Below, in pieces: positions 1-10,892 of a stretch of 64,000 bases of DNA. Positions within the stretch are counted from its first letter, which is position 1. Each line of letters starts with the position of its first letter. The notes beneath the pieces were generated by a model. It did no database searches, had not been told where the DNA came from, and was given only the letters and a program-made list of their open reading frames with translations. This DNA comes from Neckera pumila (taxonomy: Eukaryota > Streptophyta > Bryopsida > Hypnales > Neckeraceae): assembly GCA_963969595.1 (NCBI GenBank), contig OZ018411.1, positions 10,976,501-11,040,500 of the forward strand, in the 5' to 3' direction. The translations under genes and the position numbers were made by a program.

Positions 1-3000
1 CAAAACTACGCAAGGGGGAGGCTATCTAGCTAGCTGTTGTGCCCAAATTTGCTACCGAAACTCCAAATCATGCAGTCAGATCGAATTGGAACGAGGTCTC
101 GCACACTCCCTAATCACACCCCAGCTCTTCCAAAAAGGTACCGTAGGTTGGCACGAGTACCAATTTCAGTGCAAATTAGTTCAGTTTCCAACTGGAGGTG
201 CAGTGCAATTCCCTTGTCTATTGGTCTATAACCCTTTGCAAGCCAAGAGACGTACGGCACCCAACTAAAAAAAATAAACAAATTTTGTAACGCCAACAAA
301 ATTTTCCCAGACAGACAGACAGGCTAACTTATATATTTCCTGACACCTGCACCTGGCCCTCGTGTCTGGATGTTGCCGATGTGATAGGCTTTGTCGCCCT
401 GATGATTGAGGAAAGGCCGGATATATATAATGCCTTGATGCAGGTCACAGCTCGATGCATGTGTTGATCAATGTCAGGTTTGTACTCCGCATTGAAGAAT
501 TAAAAGCGAAGACGCTGATGATCTGCGAGCTGGGTTGTGTACCTGGATTGAGTGGAAAGGCTTTCGGAAAGCTTTTGACTCGCTTGCTCGATCGCCAAGT
601 AAGTTAAGTTACGCGGAGAATCATAATAACAGTGTGTTGTGAAAGAGGCTTGCGACATTGAAATGGGACGGGCAGGCAGGACTGGTGGTTGGAGACTTGG
701 AGGTATGCTTACTGGACACTATTCATCTGAGCAACGACCGGTGACCATTCAAAATTGCCAGCTATGGATCCACACCTCGTTGACTCCGCTCTATTGCAAA
801 ATTGCCCTTGATGGGGAAGAGTTTTTGAGATAATTACACAAGTGTTTTCAATTAGTGCTAGAGTTTGAACAGCAGGATCAGTGCTAATTTGGATAAATGT
901 TGGATGCATGCATGGGGTCTAAATTGTGTGAACATTTGGGCGATTTTTTAATAGAAACATTGGATGATTATGGATAGTTCAAGTTGAATTACAATCACAC
1001 TCTTGGGGATAGTATTGAAATAGTGTAAACCACATTAAATGGATATTGTTTCAATTCTTTATAGCGAACTTGTGAATTAGAGCGCCTTGCAAATTTTACA
1101 GCATTCTCAAATTAGTGAGAGTTCGAATTATTGGGCGTATACATCAACCATATACCAATGTAATCTATATCAGATGATATTCATTGCAATATTATGGTGG
1201 GTATTTATTAGTAAAAGCAAAGTAAAACTTGCATACAATTAGATCTACAGCTTCTAGTAATGTCCTGTTATTACTCTAGTAGCGATGCCTACGTATAAGC
1301 TAGCACTGCAGATGTTTTGGATTCCCTGTTTTTTGTCCGGGGCTGTAGGTTTTGCACTGTTGTATAATGGCTGGCCATGTGCAGGTGAGGGTGAACACGT
1401 TAGTTTGTACTTCGTACAGTACAGTTCATGCATCTCCAGCCAGGCAAAGTGATTGTGACCTGGTATGATCGAAGGGGAATCTTTCAAAAACATATTATTT
1501 AAAGTTCTCATTCTCTTTGAATCCACCGTTTGGATGTTAAGTTCAAGTTTTGTGCATTCGCAGTGGCAGAATTTCTTGATTTTTCACCCTTGCGCACCGT
1601 CTCCCAATGGATCTTTTTATTGCAATGTTTTTCACGTTTGAAGAATGCAGATGTAGATCTTCATTTTTGGCACGCTAGTTTTGAACATAGAGAACTACAT
1701 CATACCAGAAGATGCAGATCAAATTCACCACACCCTAATTCCATTGGGTTATGAAGCACACATACAATCCCGAAAAAAAAACTAAAAAAACTTGCAACAC
1801 TTACGATGTTGACTGCGCTGAGGAATTTGGGTCTGCCTTTTTCTTTAAGGTGGACTACCAGTGAAGGTGCGAACAAGATCCTTTCTGGAAAATGTTCATT
1901 TTTCTTTTCTTGCACTAAATTCTCAAGCCCAAAAGGCACTTCTTCCCTCCCTTTTTTTTTCTCGACATGCTAAGAAATTTTAGGGGTTACGTGATTAAAA
2001 AATTGAGAGCTTTCCGACACAATAAATAATACTTGTCAGAGAAAATTTGCTCGGTCCAAGGTGATCGTGCCTTACCAGGCAACAGCAGTGTGAACCCAGG
2101 ATTGTCGGCCCTCCTCCCCTAGGTGGCCTGGTCGTTGGAAATCACACACATGGCCGATGGTATACATCTCCACCTTCACAGCCGCCGTCAAGTCGATCTT
2201 CCCTACTGTAACTCCCCATTAGCTGTGTGCATCATGACAACAAGCGGCTGCACCCAAAAAAAATGGATCTAGTCCAACCTCAAGCTGCTACAATTCCAGG
2301 ACCCCGTAATGTTGACCGGCTGAACTCTTCAAAGTCCCCGACGGTAGCTAGCTTTCCTTCAACTTCTACGTCGGTGTATTGACGGATATTCACCTTTCCA
2401 GACCCACGTTTAGAAACTGGAAACTGGTATGAGAAAAGCAGTATGCCAGTCCTTGTTCATTTCAGAGCTTTGTGCACTTGAATGCTACAAGTTTGTGGTT
2501 CTGAATTTCAAACGAATTGAATTTGACCATTGATCTTGACTCTGGCCTTGACGATTAATATGAAATCGATCCTTCAAGTGCTGCAGCAGACTCGATCGGT
2601 CGGCAAGTCAATTTGGGATTCAGACGTACTGTAGCAATGGACTTGTAGTTTCATCAAGAAATAGGATCGAGTGAAGGTATTCTGAGTACCGTTCCTGTTT
2701 TTTGTACGACGACCATGGCACGAGCTTCAGCCTAGCTTGGTTGTAACGCTGTGGTACGTGCAGTTCATCGACATTCTGGAACTGAATTTGCTTGCACACA
2801 AACGCGCACGCAAATTCACACGAATTTGCCCACTGCTTTGAATTGAAGTAGTATGTGCTGCTCACAATATTCTGCGATGTGTTTGTTATTCAGTGTTACA
2901 GCACATTGACAATGTAATTGAATTGACTTCACGTAAATTCACACGAAAAGGCTACCTTCAGTTCGTTATATATGTTACGTCTATATCAGTCTATGTTTAT

Positions 3001-3326
3001 ATATACATGATTGACTTCTGTATGTCCAGCTCCCCCCTTTGAAGAAACGTGAAATTTCATGCGCTCGCTCTCCAGTCTCCTCAATTTACCGAATCCATTG
3101 CCGCATCTTCCACTAGGTATGAACCCTAGTCCAACTCCTAGACACAGAGACCGGGAACCCTGAAATGAATAAGGTGCCTTACCCGGGTTCCTGTAAGGAA
3201 TTGATTTAAATCCACTTCGCAAAGCACAATATTAATTAACTCAAGCTCTCAACACTTGGGGGCGTAGTCTATGTGATTGCAAACGTACTATATTTCGGGT
3301 CGAGAACAAATTGTGAAGGCTGATTA
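1..3326. other. Intergenic DNA, no gene recognised
   Basis: All open frames are short (under 95 codons), overlap on both strands and resemble no family I know. The stretch at about 2050-2400 is richer in G+C than its surroundings but has stops in all frames I read. It could be promoter or UTR DNA of the neighbouring relic, or a decayed gene. Nothing further is supported. Confidence 0.5.
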
Positions 3327-4010
3327 ATGGCGCTGGAACTCTCTGGATCGGGACTAATCGAGGTTGCAGTTTCCTGTGGAAAAGAGGAAGCTCTCGCGGA
3401 GAAAGGTAAGGATCAAAAGCAGGATCTGGAGTCTAACCATGAAGAAATTCCAGTGAAGGCAGCTAAGGAGGAAGGAAAGAAAGGGGTGCCCTCGGAGTTT
3501 GCACCATTATATTCGATTTCCTAGTTCTCTTCTTTGGCCTGTTTGCATTGGTCACATGGAAAGCGCTTCACCCTGCACTCGCCCACATACTACCTACATT
3601 ACGAACCTTAACCCAACACCCAACACCCAACACCCTACACCTTAAAACCCTAAAAAACCCTGAAACCCTGAAATCCTAGAAAACCCTAAATCAACTCGCG
3701 GACTCCACCCTCGCGGCGAACCTATCATTCAATGTCACTGCCAGGAATGAGCATCGCAAATGGTATGTCTGGATCACCATGGACGCCTCCTACAATGGTC
3801 AGATCGACTTCGGCAGGGGCACCATCGCCGGGTTCAAATTGTACTGTGAAGGCTCTCCAGGCCAGTTTTTAGAAAATCCTGGAGCTTCATCCAAGCATCA
3901 AGTGATTTTCTTACCGTCATTGAGAATTCTGTGTTTGGAACTATTGAATTCACGGTTTCCAAATCTGGCCTGTGTGATTATCACGGATCCAATATTCTTA
4001 GACTCATGTG
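3327..4010 (+). pseudogene. LEA_2/NDR1-HIN1-like protein fragment, broken
   Basis: An ATG at 3327 opens a 65-codon Lys/Glu-rich frame. A second frame (shifted relative to the first) carries a hydrophobic run FDFLVLFFGLFALVTW at about 3512-3560, like a single membrane anchor. After an in-frame TAG (3677-3679) that same frame continues as STLAANLSFNVTARN at about 3700-3745, followed by MDASYNGQ. The order cytosolic tail, one membrane helix, then 'anLSFNVTARNpn' is the signature of NDR1/HIN1-like (NHL, LEA_2 domain) membrane proteins. The frame change, the stop, and the low-complexity insert between helix and domain argue for a pseudogene. An unrecognised intron covering 3590-3690 is the alternative explanation for the stop, but it would not repair the first frameshift. 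Family assignment is by motif memory only. Confidence 0.45.
3600..3692 (+). repeat. Degenerate telomere-like / telo-box tract
   Basis: Repeated AACCC/ACACCC units grade into several AACCCTAAA and AACCCTGAA units. These resemble plant telomere repeats (CCCTAAA) and the telo-box motif. It lies between the membrane-anchor and LEA_2-like parts of the relic and could be an interstitial telomere-like insertion or simple C/A-rich slippage. Confidence 0.55.
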
Positions 4011-4050
4011 ATCCGTGATCATATGAGTCCGTCTAAAAATATTGGATCCC
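3984..4050. repeat. Short inverted repeat (hairpin)
   Basis: GGATCCAATATTCTTAGA on the left pairs with TCTAAAAATATTGGATCC on the right, with CTCATGTGATC/GATCATATGAG inside them, leaving only a few bases of loop around 4015. Imperfect arms of about 30 nt. It sits at the 3' end of the LEA_2-like relic. Confidence 0.7.
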
Positions 4051-4326
4051 TCGTAAAGCTTCAATTGTCCCTCGAAGAAACTTGAAGCCGCATTGCTCAA
4101 TGGCCTCATTTCCTGGAGCGCAAGCCTTGCACTCTAACCCCTTAGTAGCATTTGCTCGACACAATTGTTGCATATTCTCAACTTGCATGAGCTGTTGAGT
4201 CGATTCACATCTTAGTTGATGTGTAAATAATAGGGGTGTCAGAGCAATTTGATACCCAAGTGTAAGCAAAGCTTTAGCTTCCATAATTCCATTGATGATT
4301 TTGACTGCTAGTAGTTCGCTCAGCAT
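4033..4326 (-). CDS. Unrecognised 97-codon open frame
   Basis: ATG-started frame of 97 codons with a protein-like composition: hydrophobic N-terminal half, and five Cys residues in the C-terminal half, including a CKAC pair. I do not recognise a family. It begins just outside the hairpin at 3984-4050 and has no obvious partner exon. It may be a chance frame or a fragment of a decayed gene. Confidence 0.15.
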   Translation of the reverse strand: MLSELLAVKIINGIMEAKALLTLGYQIALTPLLFTHQLRCESTQQLMQVENMQQLCRANATKGLECKACAPGNEAIEQCGFKFLRGTIEALRGIQYF

Positions 4327-5349
4327 AGACGGTCAAATTCGTTAAATTGGCGTGATTTAGAGTACCAAGATTATTTTATTCAAGTGCTCAGAGCTCTGAA
4401 TTCTAAGGACTGGTACAGATCTGAGATTGCAGACGGGTGCAAGTCTCTTAAAATTTGCCATTTAACGATTTTGGCGTTAGTGGAGTGTGTTGGACACAGT
4501 CATTGGTATATTTGTTGAGGTGCGTATGCAATAGGGATGTTGGGCCTTGCAAAATCCTGTTCTAAAATCGTTACCAAAATGTGGTGGAGCAATCGTTTCC
4601 AAACTGCCAATTCATGAAGTTAACACGAACACCCTTCAAATTGCCAATCGACGCCACCTCTCTGGCAAAATACCAGATGAAGGATAGACATCACTGCCGG
4701 TCCTTGCTATTAGTGGGTTTCAGATCTTGACATATTGGAGTTCAAGGAGACTGTCGTTGAACTTGCTACAGACCAATCGCAACATTTAACAAAATAGAAA
4801 CTCTACAGACCCCAAACAGTACTTATGATGATGTACTAAGAAGGGAAATAGTTACCAGTCACCTGAAAGATGAGAGATGATGCACACATTGACGTCCAAG
4901 TCAATACGGTGTCATTAGCCAAGTGAAAGAGATGAAGGACAAGTTTAACATCCCCACTCTTTAACATATGCATTCACTCTGAAATGCCTCAAATTCAACA
5001 AAGACTGAAACCATCTGTTATTATTATGCGACATTGATACAGTTGAAGTAGCCCCATCTATTCAAGTCTAGCATCACAACAAATCCGAAATGTACAAAAC
5101 TTCACCGATTGTCAGCAAAGGATGTTCTATTACCCTCGAAATTCTGTAAACCACTGCTCACCCCCTCTTAATCAATATGTACCCAATGCCGTAGAAGTGA
5201 CCTAACAACATCTACCTATAAAACTTTGCCACTTCATGACATTAGCATACAGCATCCAAACAACAAAAACCTTTAGTGCATTGGAATGCGCTTCGATTTG
5301 CCAACAAGTGCATATAAAAATACGACCAGCCTAACAAGAGGAAATACGT
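4327..5349. other. Intergenic DNA; probably holds the PEX11 3' UTR at its right end
   Basis: No recognised coding sequence. The stretch immediately left of 5350 would be the 3' untranslated region of the minus-strand PEX11 gene; no clear polyadenylation signal can be assigned by eye. Confidence 0.4.
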
Positions 5350-6066
5350 TCAAGGGGCGATTTTGGGCTTAGACTCCGGCCACGCCATGTACCCTCCCGC
5401 CCAAGCCGAGGCAAGTCCACTCAGCCCCAACGTCACAGTATGCGACACAAACGGGTTCGGATCCACAACAGCCAAAGCAATAAAAAGATCCGACGTCTTG
5501 GCAACGATGGACATCACCGACATGACTCTCTGCACCTTGATAGCCGCAATTCTAGCCTTCAAGACCTTCATCTCCTTGGAATCCACTTCAACCTTCTCCA
5601 ATTCCTGCTTCAGCGCCATTTCCGTCTTCATGCCGCGTTTGATCAGAATTACGTCCATGGTGATGAAGAAGATGTACCACACGCTTTCCCCGAACGCCGA
5701 AATGTACATGGTGCGCTGTGCGACTTCGGCGTCGAGCACGCCCATCTTGGACAGCCAGGTGAAGTGGTCAAAAAACCAGTACACCATCTCCCCGCCCGAG
5801 CCGATGATGGTGAGCAGCTGGATGGTGAGGTCCGGAAACTCCGCAGTGCGAAGGGAATTGAACCCAGCCAAGGATCGCCCCGTGCGAAAGGCTTTGCGGC
5901 TCATGCCTGCCGCGACCTCGAGATTCTTGTAACGGGATGCGAGGACGGAGTTTTGACGCTCAAGGCTGTAGTGGCCAAGCTTGCCGATGTATTGAAGAGT
6001 CTTCACCACCTTGTCAATGCCATCCCGCTTCGCTAGGAAGAGGACGAGCTTGTCGAACGTGTCCAT
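5350..6066 (-). CDS. PEX11B: Peroxisomal membrane protein PEX11 (PEX11B type)
   Basis: Uninterrupted 238-codon frame from ATG at 6066 to TGA at 5350. PEX11 proteins sit in the peroxisomal membrane and drive elongation and division of peroxisomes. The N-terminus (DKLVLFLAKRDGIDK, residues 4-18), the amphipathic block SRKAFRTGRSLAGFN (about 56-70), GEMVYWFFDHFTWLS (about 92-106), ISAFGES and the C-terminal LGLSGLASAWAGGYMAWP match, in order, the conserved segments of Arabidopsis PEX11B, and they match PEX11B better than PEX11A or the PEX11C/D/E group. Length is close to the family norm (about 230 residues). No intron is needed within the CDS. No frameshift or missing block is seen. The next gene-like feature is a relic, so context adds nothing about function. 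Confidence 0.93.
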   Translation of the reverse strand: MDTFDKLVLFLAKRDGIDKVVKTLQYIGKLGHYSLERQNSVLASRYKNLEVAAGMSRKAFRTGRSLAGFNSLRTAEFPDLTIQLLTIIGSGGEMVYWFFDHFTWLSKMGVLDAEVAQRTMYISAFGESVWYIFFITMDVILIKRGMKTEMALKQELEKVEVDSKEMKVLKARIAAIKVQRVMSVMSIVAKTSDLFIALAVVDPNPFVSHTVTLGLSGLASAWAGGYMAWPESKPKIAP

Positions 6067-6292
6067 CGTGAACTAATCTTGAACCCTAATCCAAGCTCCC
6101 TTACCCCAAGACGCAACCCAATTCGGGAAGCAATTGCTTCACTCAGCTTCACTCAGCTTCACTCACAACGATAATCACCAGCTACAAAAACATAAAATTC
6201 ATCCCACAAATTCACATCCAAATTCACGTAAAATCGCAGCCTCAACAACCCAGACACAATTCCGAATCCATTGATACTCGAAATTCAAACGG
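6067..6292 (-). promoter_or_regulatory. PEX11 5' UTR / proximal upstream region
   Basis: Lies directly upstream of the PEX11 start on the minus strand. It contains a small triplication of a TTCACTCAGC unit at about 6137-6165. No TATA element is assigned with confidence; a 5' UTR intron, common for plant genes, cannot be excluded. Confidence 0.35.
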
Positions 6293-6690
6293 GAGCTTCA
6301 TAAGCGTGGGGATGCAAGCTCCCTAGCACACCAAGATGCAACGAATTCAACCACCAATTGCTTCTCTCACTCACTCACTCACTCACTCAACAATGACCCA
6401 ACAGCACTAACACAGAATTCATAACGAATCCTTGTCCAACCAACTAAACTTCCAATCTCAACATCCCCAAGAGAACTCTAAGCCATGGCAATTAGTTCAT
6501 GAGCTTCATGAGCGTGGGGATGCAAGCTCCCTACACCACGAGGCAACGAATTCAACCACCAATTGATTCTCTCGCTCACTCAAAACAATGACCCAACAGC
6601 TATAACACAGAATTCATGACGAATTCTTGTCGAAACAACTTCTCAACATCCCCGCGAGAACTCTAAGCCATGGCAACTAGTTCAGGAGCT
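6293..6690. repeat. Diverged ~200-bp tandem duplication upstream of PEX11
   Basis: 6293-6500 and 6501-6690 are two direct copies sharing, in the same order, GAGCTTCATRAGCGTGGGG, ATGCAAGCTCCCTA, CAACGAATTCAACCACCAAT, AACAATGACCCAACAGC, ACACAGAATTCATRACGAAT, CTCAACATCCCC and GAGAACTCTAAGCCATGGCA. Copy 1 is longer because of an expanded CTCA microsatellite at about 6365-6390. It may carry promoter elements of PEX11 in duplicate. Confidence 0.88.
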
Positions 6691-7608
6691 TCAAGAGCTT
6701 CGGGAAGCGAAATTCTGCCTCGTCTGTGAGGTTGGGTGTCTTGGAAAATGACCAATTCTTCGCCGCATTGCGAGCTGTGCATTATTATTGTGGTGGGGGT
6801 CTAGAAGGGAATTCAGAAACTCCGCCGTTGTTGGAGGGTGCCGTGGGCTTGCAAACAAGGGAGAGAATTTTCCATGCGGAGGGCCGGACGGGGTAAGTTA
6901 AGACTTGTGAGATTTGCGGACGCCAAGGCCCAAGCTGGCCATCTCAGCAGAATGGATATGGCTGCCATGGACCCTGGGTATTGGGTAGAAGGCTAGTGAC
7001 TGGTCAGCGGGACACGTGGCAGTCCAGATAGGTCTTTGTCCACTTGGAGCCTGCAATCTGGTGATGAACAAGGATTCAGTGCTTTTTTTTCATTTTCATT
7101 TTCAATTTGGCTTGGCTACTGCACAATATCCTCCAAGAAGTCTTGCAACCCCATGTCTCGTTCGGAGCCCAAGTACGGAGTAGTTTGATTAGAGAACATA
7201 CTAGTGGTAGGTAAATTTAGATATTTGATTAAGATTTTTTGGCCTTGGGCAAGGAGAGTCATATACAGTGGCCTACCAAAAAGATACATGATTTTGTCCT
7301 CAGTTTTGAAAATAAATATATCTCTTCATTGTAACTAGTGTGGCCCTGTGCCGTTGGCCCAATTTTCATCCACTTCTAGTTCCACTCCCGGTTCCACTTC
7401 CAGTAGCAAGAACGCCACCAAAATCAAAGTAAAAGTAATTTTCTAATTTTTTAATCAATAAATACTTTGAAATTCAATAACTTTTGCACCACCGCTCCAA
7501 ATGCCACGAAACCAAGCCCGTGCACCCCTCCTCGCCGAGCCCTTTCCAATGGTACCAAGCACGTGGCCGTGGGATGCACGGTCCAGGAGATCTCAACGCT
7601 ACAAATAA

Positions 7609-7656
7609 AACAAACAAACAAACAAACAAACAAACAAACAAACAAACAAACAAACA
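7609..7656. repeat. (AAAC)n microsatellite
   Basis: About eleven consecutive AAAC units. The apparent open frames on both strands here (poly Lys-Gln-Thr-Asn and poly Leu-Phe-Val-Cys) are only translations of this repeat. Confidence 0.97.
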
Positions 7657-10600
7657 GCCTCATTTAAGTTTATTCAAATTTGACTCTCAAACCAAATTTA
7701 TCCTTTTATTTAATAGATATATAAAATTTTGATATTTTTGGCTATTGGAAAAATGCATTGTCTATTTATGGGGGGGGGGGGTCAATAATTTTGATGAAAA
7801 AAATCAAATTATTGTGATTTTTTAAAGCTAAAGGTGGAAATCAATTTATTTAAATTAGAATATAAATTAGAATAATCTATAACTTTATTCATAAGTGAAG
7901 GATAGAATAAAAAACATAATTCTATAATTTAAATAGAAAAGAAATCTTTTTTAAAGAAATTATGAATGAAAAACACACCATACTGTGTTATTTGGATTCT
8001 AACACATAGAGCTTTCAATTGCAATAACTCTTTCAGTTTTTGACATTTTTCAAAATTTTGAAATGGGATAGAAACAAAACTTATCAAGCTCCATATTCTT
8101 AGTTTAAATCAAATACCAAAAATAGTTATTTTGAGGTTACAATTGAGGTTGACCAAGGCACATCCACTTTTTGGATGCATAGACCTTTAAGGATTAAAGA
8201 ACGGAAGTTTGGGAAGGCCAATTTTGAACTAACACTATAGTGTGTGGAGCTCAATCACAAACTTGGTGGACTTTGTAATATGCAAATCTTGGTTAGTAGA
8301 CTTGGAATCGAGAAGAGAATAGTATTGCTTACCTTCTCTTGAATGACTCCACTTGGCTCAGTGATGCACATGCCAAATTCTTCTTTGATGTTTGATTCTA
8401 AGGCAATTGAAATCTCTTGCTACACCTTAACAAGTGTCCATTTTGATCCAAACTCCAACTCAACAATTTCTTCACTTTTGTTAACATCACAAATAATCTT
8501 TACATTTATCCAATTGCAGTTGCTATAAGTTCTTCTAATTTGATCCTAGAAGTAGGCTTTGTTGATTGTACTAAAAATTGGCATATAATGTTGACCTGCC
8601 TATGAAAGCAAAAGATAACTGTAGAGCAATCAATGCCAACAAAAAATCTGAAATCCCACGATAGTCTATGAGAGGGCTAAAATTTTCTTCTGTCAAATGC
8701 TTGAATACAAATAGTGTTGCAATTCAGTGCAATGTCATAGATGCAAAAAAATCAACCATTACATGTATCGGAAGATACCAATTGATATGAATTCACTCTA
8801 GGTTCTACTATTGACTTCATAAGAGTTTGAAAATCATTTCAAAAGTACATTCTAAAAGATTTGTTGGTCACCATATCTCGGAGCATCGATTTTGGATCTT
8901 GAAAATTAGGAAGTAGGATAGTTTGCAGGTAACTTTAGGAAATACGAGCAGTAGAGAAAAAATATAGAGCACTGTAAGAATATTAATCTATTTCCAACAC
9001 TCTCTATTGGTTTGATTCTCTCATTGAGCCTCACCTATATCAGCATGTACCACATACTATAAAATGTTTATGATAATTTTAGGGTCTATCCAATCTATAG
9101 CAGTTGATAAATACAAATTTGGCTTTATAGATCAAAAAATCATAAGCAATAACATTTACCACAACATTAAAGAAGAGAACAGATGATGACATTCAAAACT
9201 CAAATTTGGAATAGAATCATTGTCATTTACTCAACTCTTAGATCAATGCATTTACTAGGTGTTGGCATCACTTTAGCTCAAACTATCAACAAATTTCTAC
9301 ATTTAGCATACATTTTTTATGACAGAATGCTGGAAGAGACCAAAATCATCTCAATTTTCAAGAGTGCATATCAGATGGGTTACCATATGTTGGGCTCAGA
9401 TTCGTAAGACCCCACACAAAATCATTTTTTTGCTTTAGTTTCCCTTTTGTTAATTAGATTTGGAATTTATAGAATTATGTTTCAGGTGGTTGGGAATATT
9501 TCGTGAACTTTAGTGGATAGAGTACAACTCAGGCTTGGTCTCCTAGACTTTACTCAAGCTTTGTTGGAGTCACTCAAGGCCTCATTAATAATGACTAATT
9601 TGGAGACTCACTCATGCAATCCCGCATGCAGTCATGCTCCAAATATAATGCGGAGTACCGGTAATAGATTGACTAAATTAGCATTCACATGTTTTCTTAG
9701 GGAGAGAGGTACAGTGGGTTTTTTTAAGGCGATAAAAAGACTAAAAGCACCAAAAAATAATCTCCTACACCAAGCCTTTAGAAAAATGTGGAGATAAAAA
9801 AGTTTAAGAAGCCAGATCCGGATCTTTGATGACACCCTTGCGGCCATTGCCTCCACAATGACTCTTGGAGTATGCGACCTTGTCGCCACCTGTAGAATGG
9901 TTGATTCAACAACTTTTCATTTGCTGTCGCCTAAATTACACCAAAGTTGGTAAGATTAATAGAAGTTGTAGCCACATGCACGTTGGTGCTTGTGTCATAT
10001 CACCAAGTTTTCTTGTCAGTTAGTAAGAAATTAGAATGGTTGTCAGAGAAACAAGACCCTTTCACTTTTGGAGAAATTTAGGTGGCCTTCCTTTAGAGGT
10101 TTATTGCTAATTTTGGGGCTTGCGGCTATTGGTGAATCTAGTCTAGTTTGCAACTTTGCATCTTTACCACTCAACAACTGCACTTGTGGAAAGAGAGAAT
10201 TGTGGGCCTATTTTTCAAGCGAGAAGAAACAAAAACTTGAAAGTGCTAAAGAAAGAAGAAGGGGAGGCACCAGTCCAAGAGCTGAAAAGGCTAGAGATGT
10301 TTTCTGAGGTTTTGTTTTGGTGCCATACTACTCATATCGATTCTTAACTTGGAGCCAAATTTTGCACCAAAAAAAATTCTAGGGCGCCTAACCTCAGCCA
10401 TTGACTTCTCACTTGGAGCCCAAATCTAGATTTCCTTAAATTAAAAATAAAATCACTAGAGAGGTATGGAGAAAATGGCAAATACAGCACTTCCACTCCA
10501 AATTAAATTACCAACTTGGATTGTTGGATAAGAATGCCTCCCCCGTAAAAGCAATATTTTTTTCAGTTTTCACCTTCAGTGCATTGCTGTTGGTCTTGAT

Positions 10601-10661
10601 GAGAAGAAGATGATTAAATTAATCACCTTTACTCTCGGGTATATTGTTTTCAATTTTTATG

Positions 10662-10679
10662 TTTTTTTTTTTTTTTTTT
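10662..10679. repeat. Poly-T tract (18 nt)
   Basis: Uninterrupted run of 18 T following a G at 10661. Could be the A-tail remnant of a minus-strand retroposon or plain slippage; no flanking element recognised. Confidence 0.9.
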
Positions 10680-10784
10680 GGACAACTCAAATTATTTTCA
10701 ATAACATTTTTCTACATTTCAAATATGCCACGTAGCATTTTTGAAAATTTCATTACATGCCATATATAATTATATTTTGAATTA

Positions 10785-10892
10785 ATTTTTAACAAATTTG
10801 ACCCAAGCATAGGGTTAACAAAAGAATTGCAATCAAAATTGGATTAACAAAAGAATTGTTACCCTATGCTTGGGTCAAATTTTGTTAATCCA
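10785..10892. repeat. Foldback repeat, ~30-nt arms
   Basis: The left arm (about 10790-10818), containing TTTGACCCAAGCATAGGGT, is matched by its reverse complement at about 10859-10890. The loop of about 40 nt itself holds a direct repeat of TTAACAAAAGAATTG. A small MITE-like or stem-loop structure. Confidence 0.9.

Noticed and set aside
3600..3692. True telomere end
   Set aside because: The units are degenerate, only about 90 bp long and embedded between other sequences; at most an interstitial telomere-like tract.
5363..6036. Two long plus-strand frames (189 and 198 codons) opposite PEX11
   Set aside because: They are antisense shadows of the conserved PEX11 coding sequence and show no family motif.
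7451..7732. Open frames rich in Lys-Gln-Thr-Asn or Leu-Phe-Val-Cys
   Set aside because: Translations of the AAAC microsatellite on the two strands.
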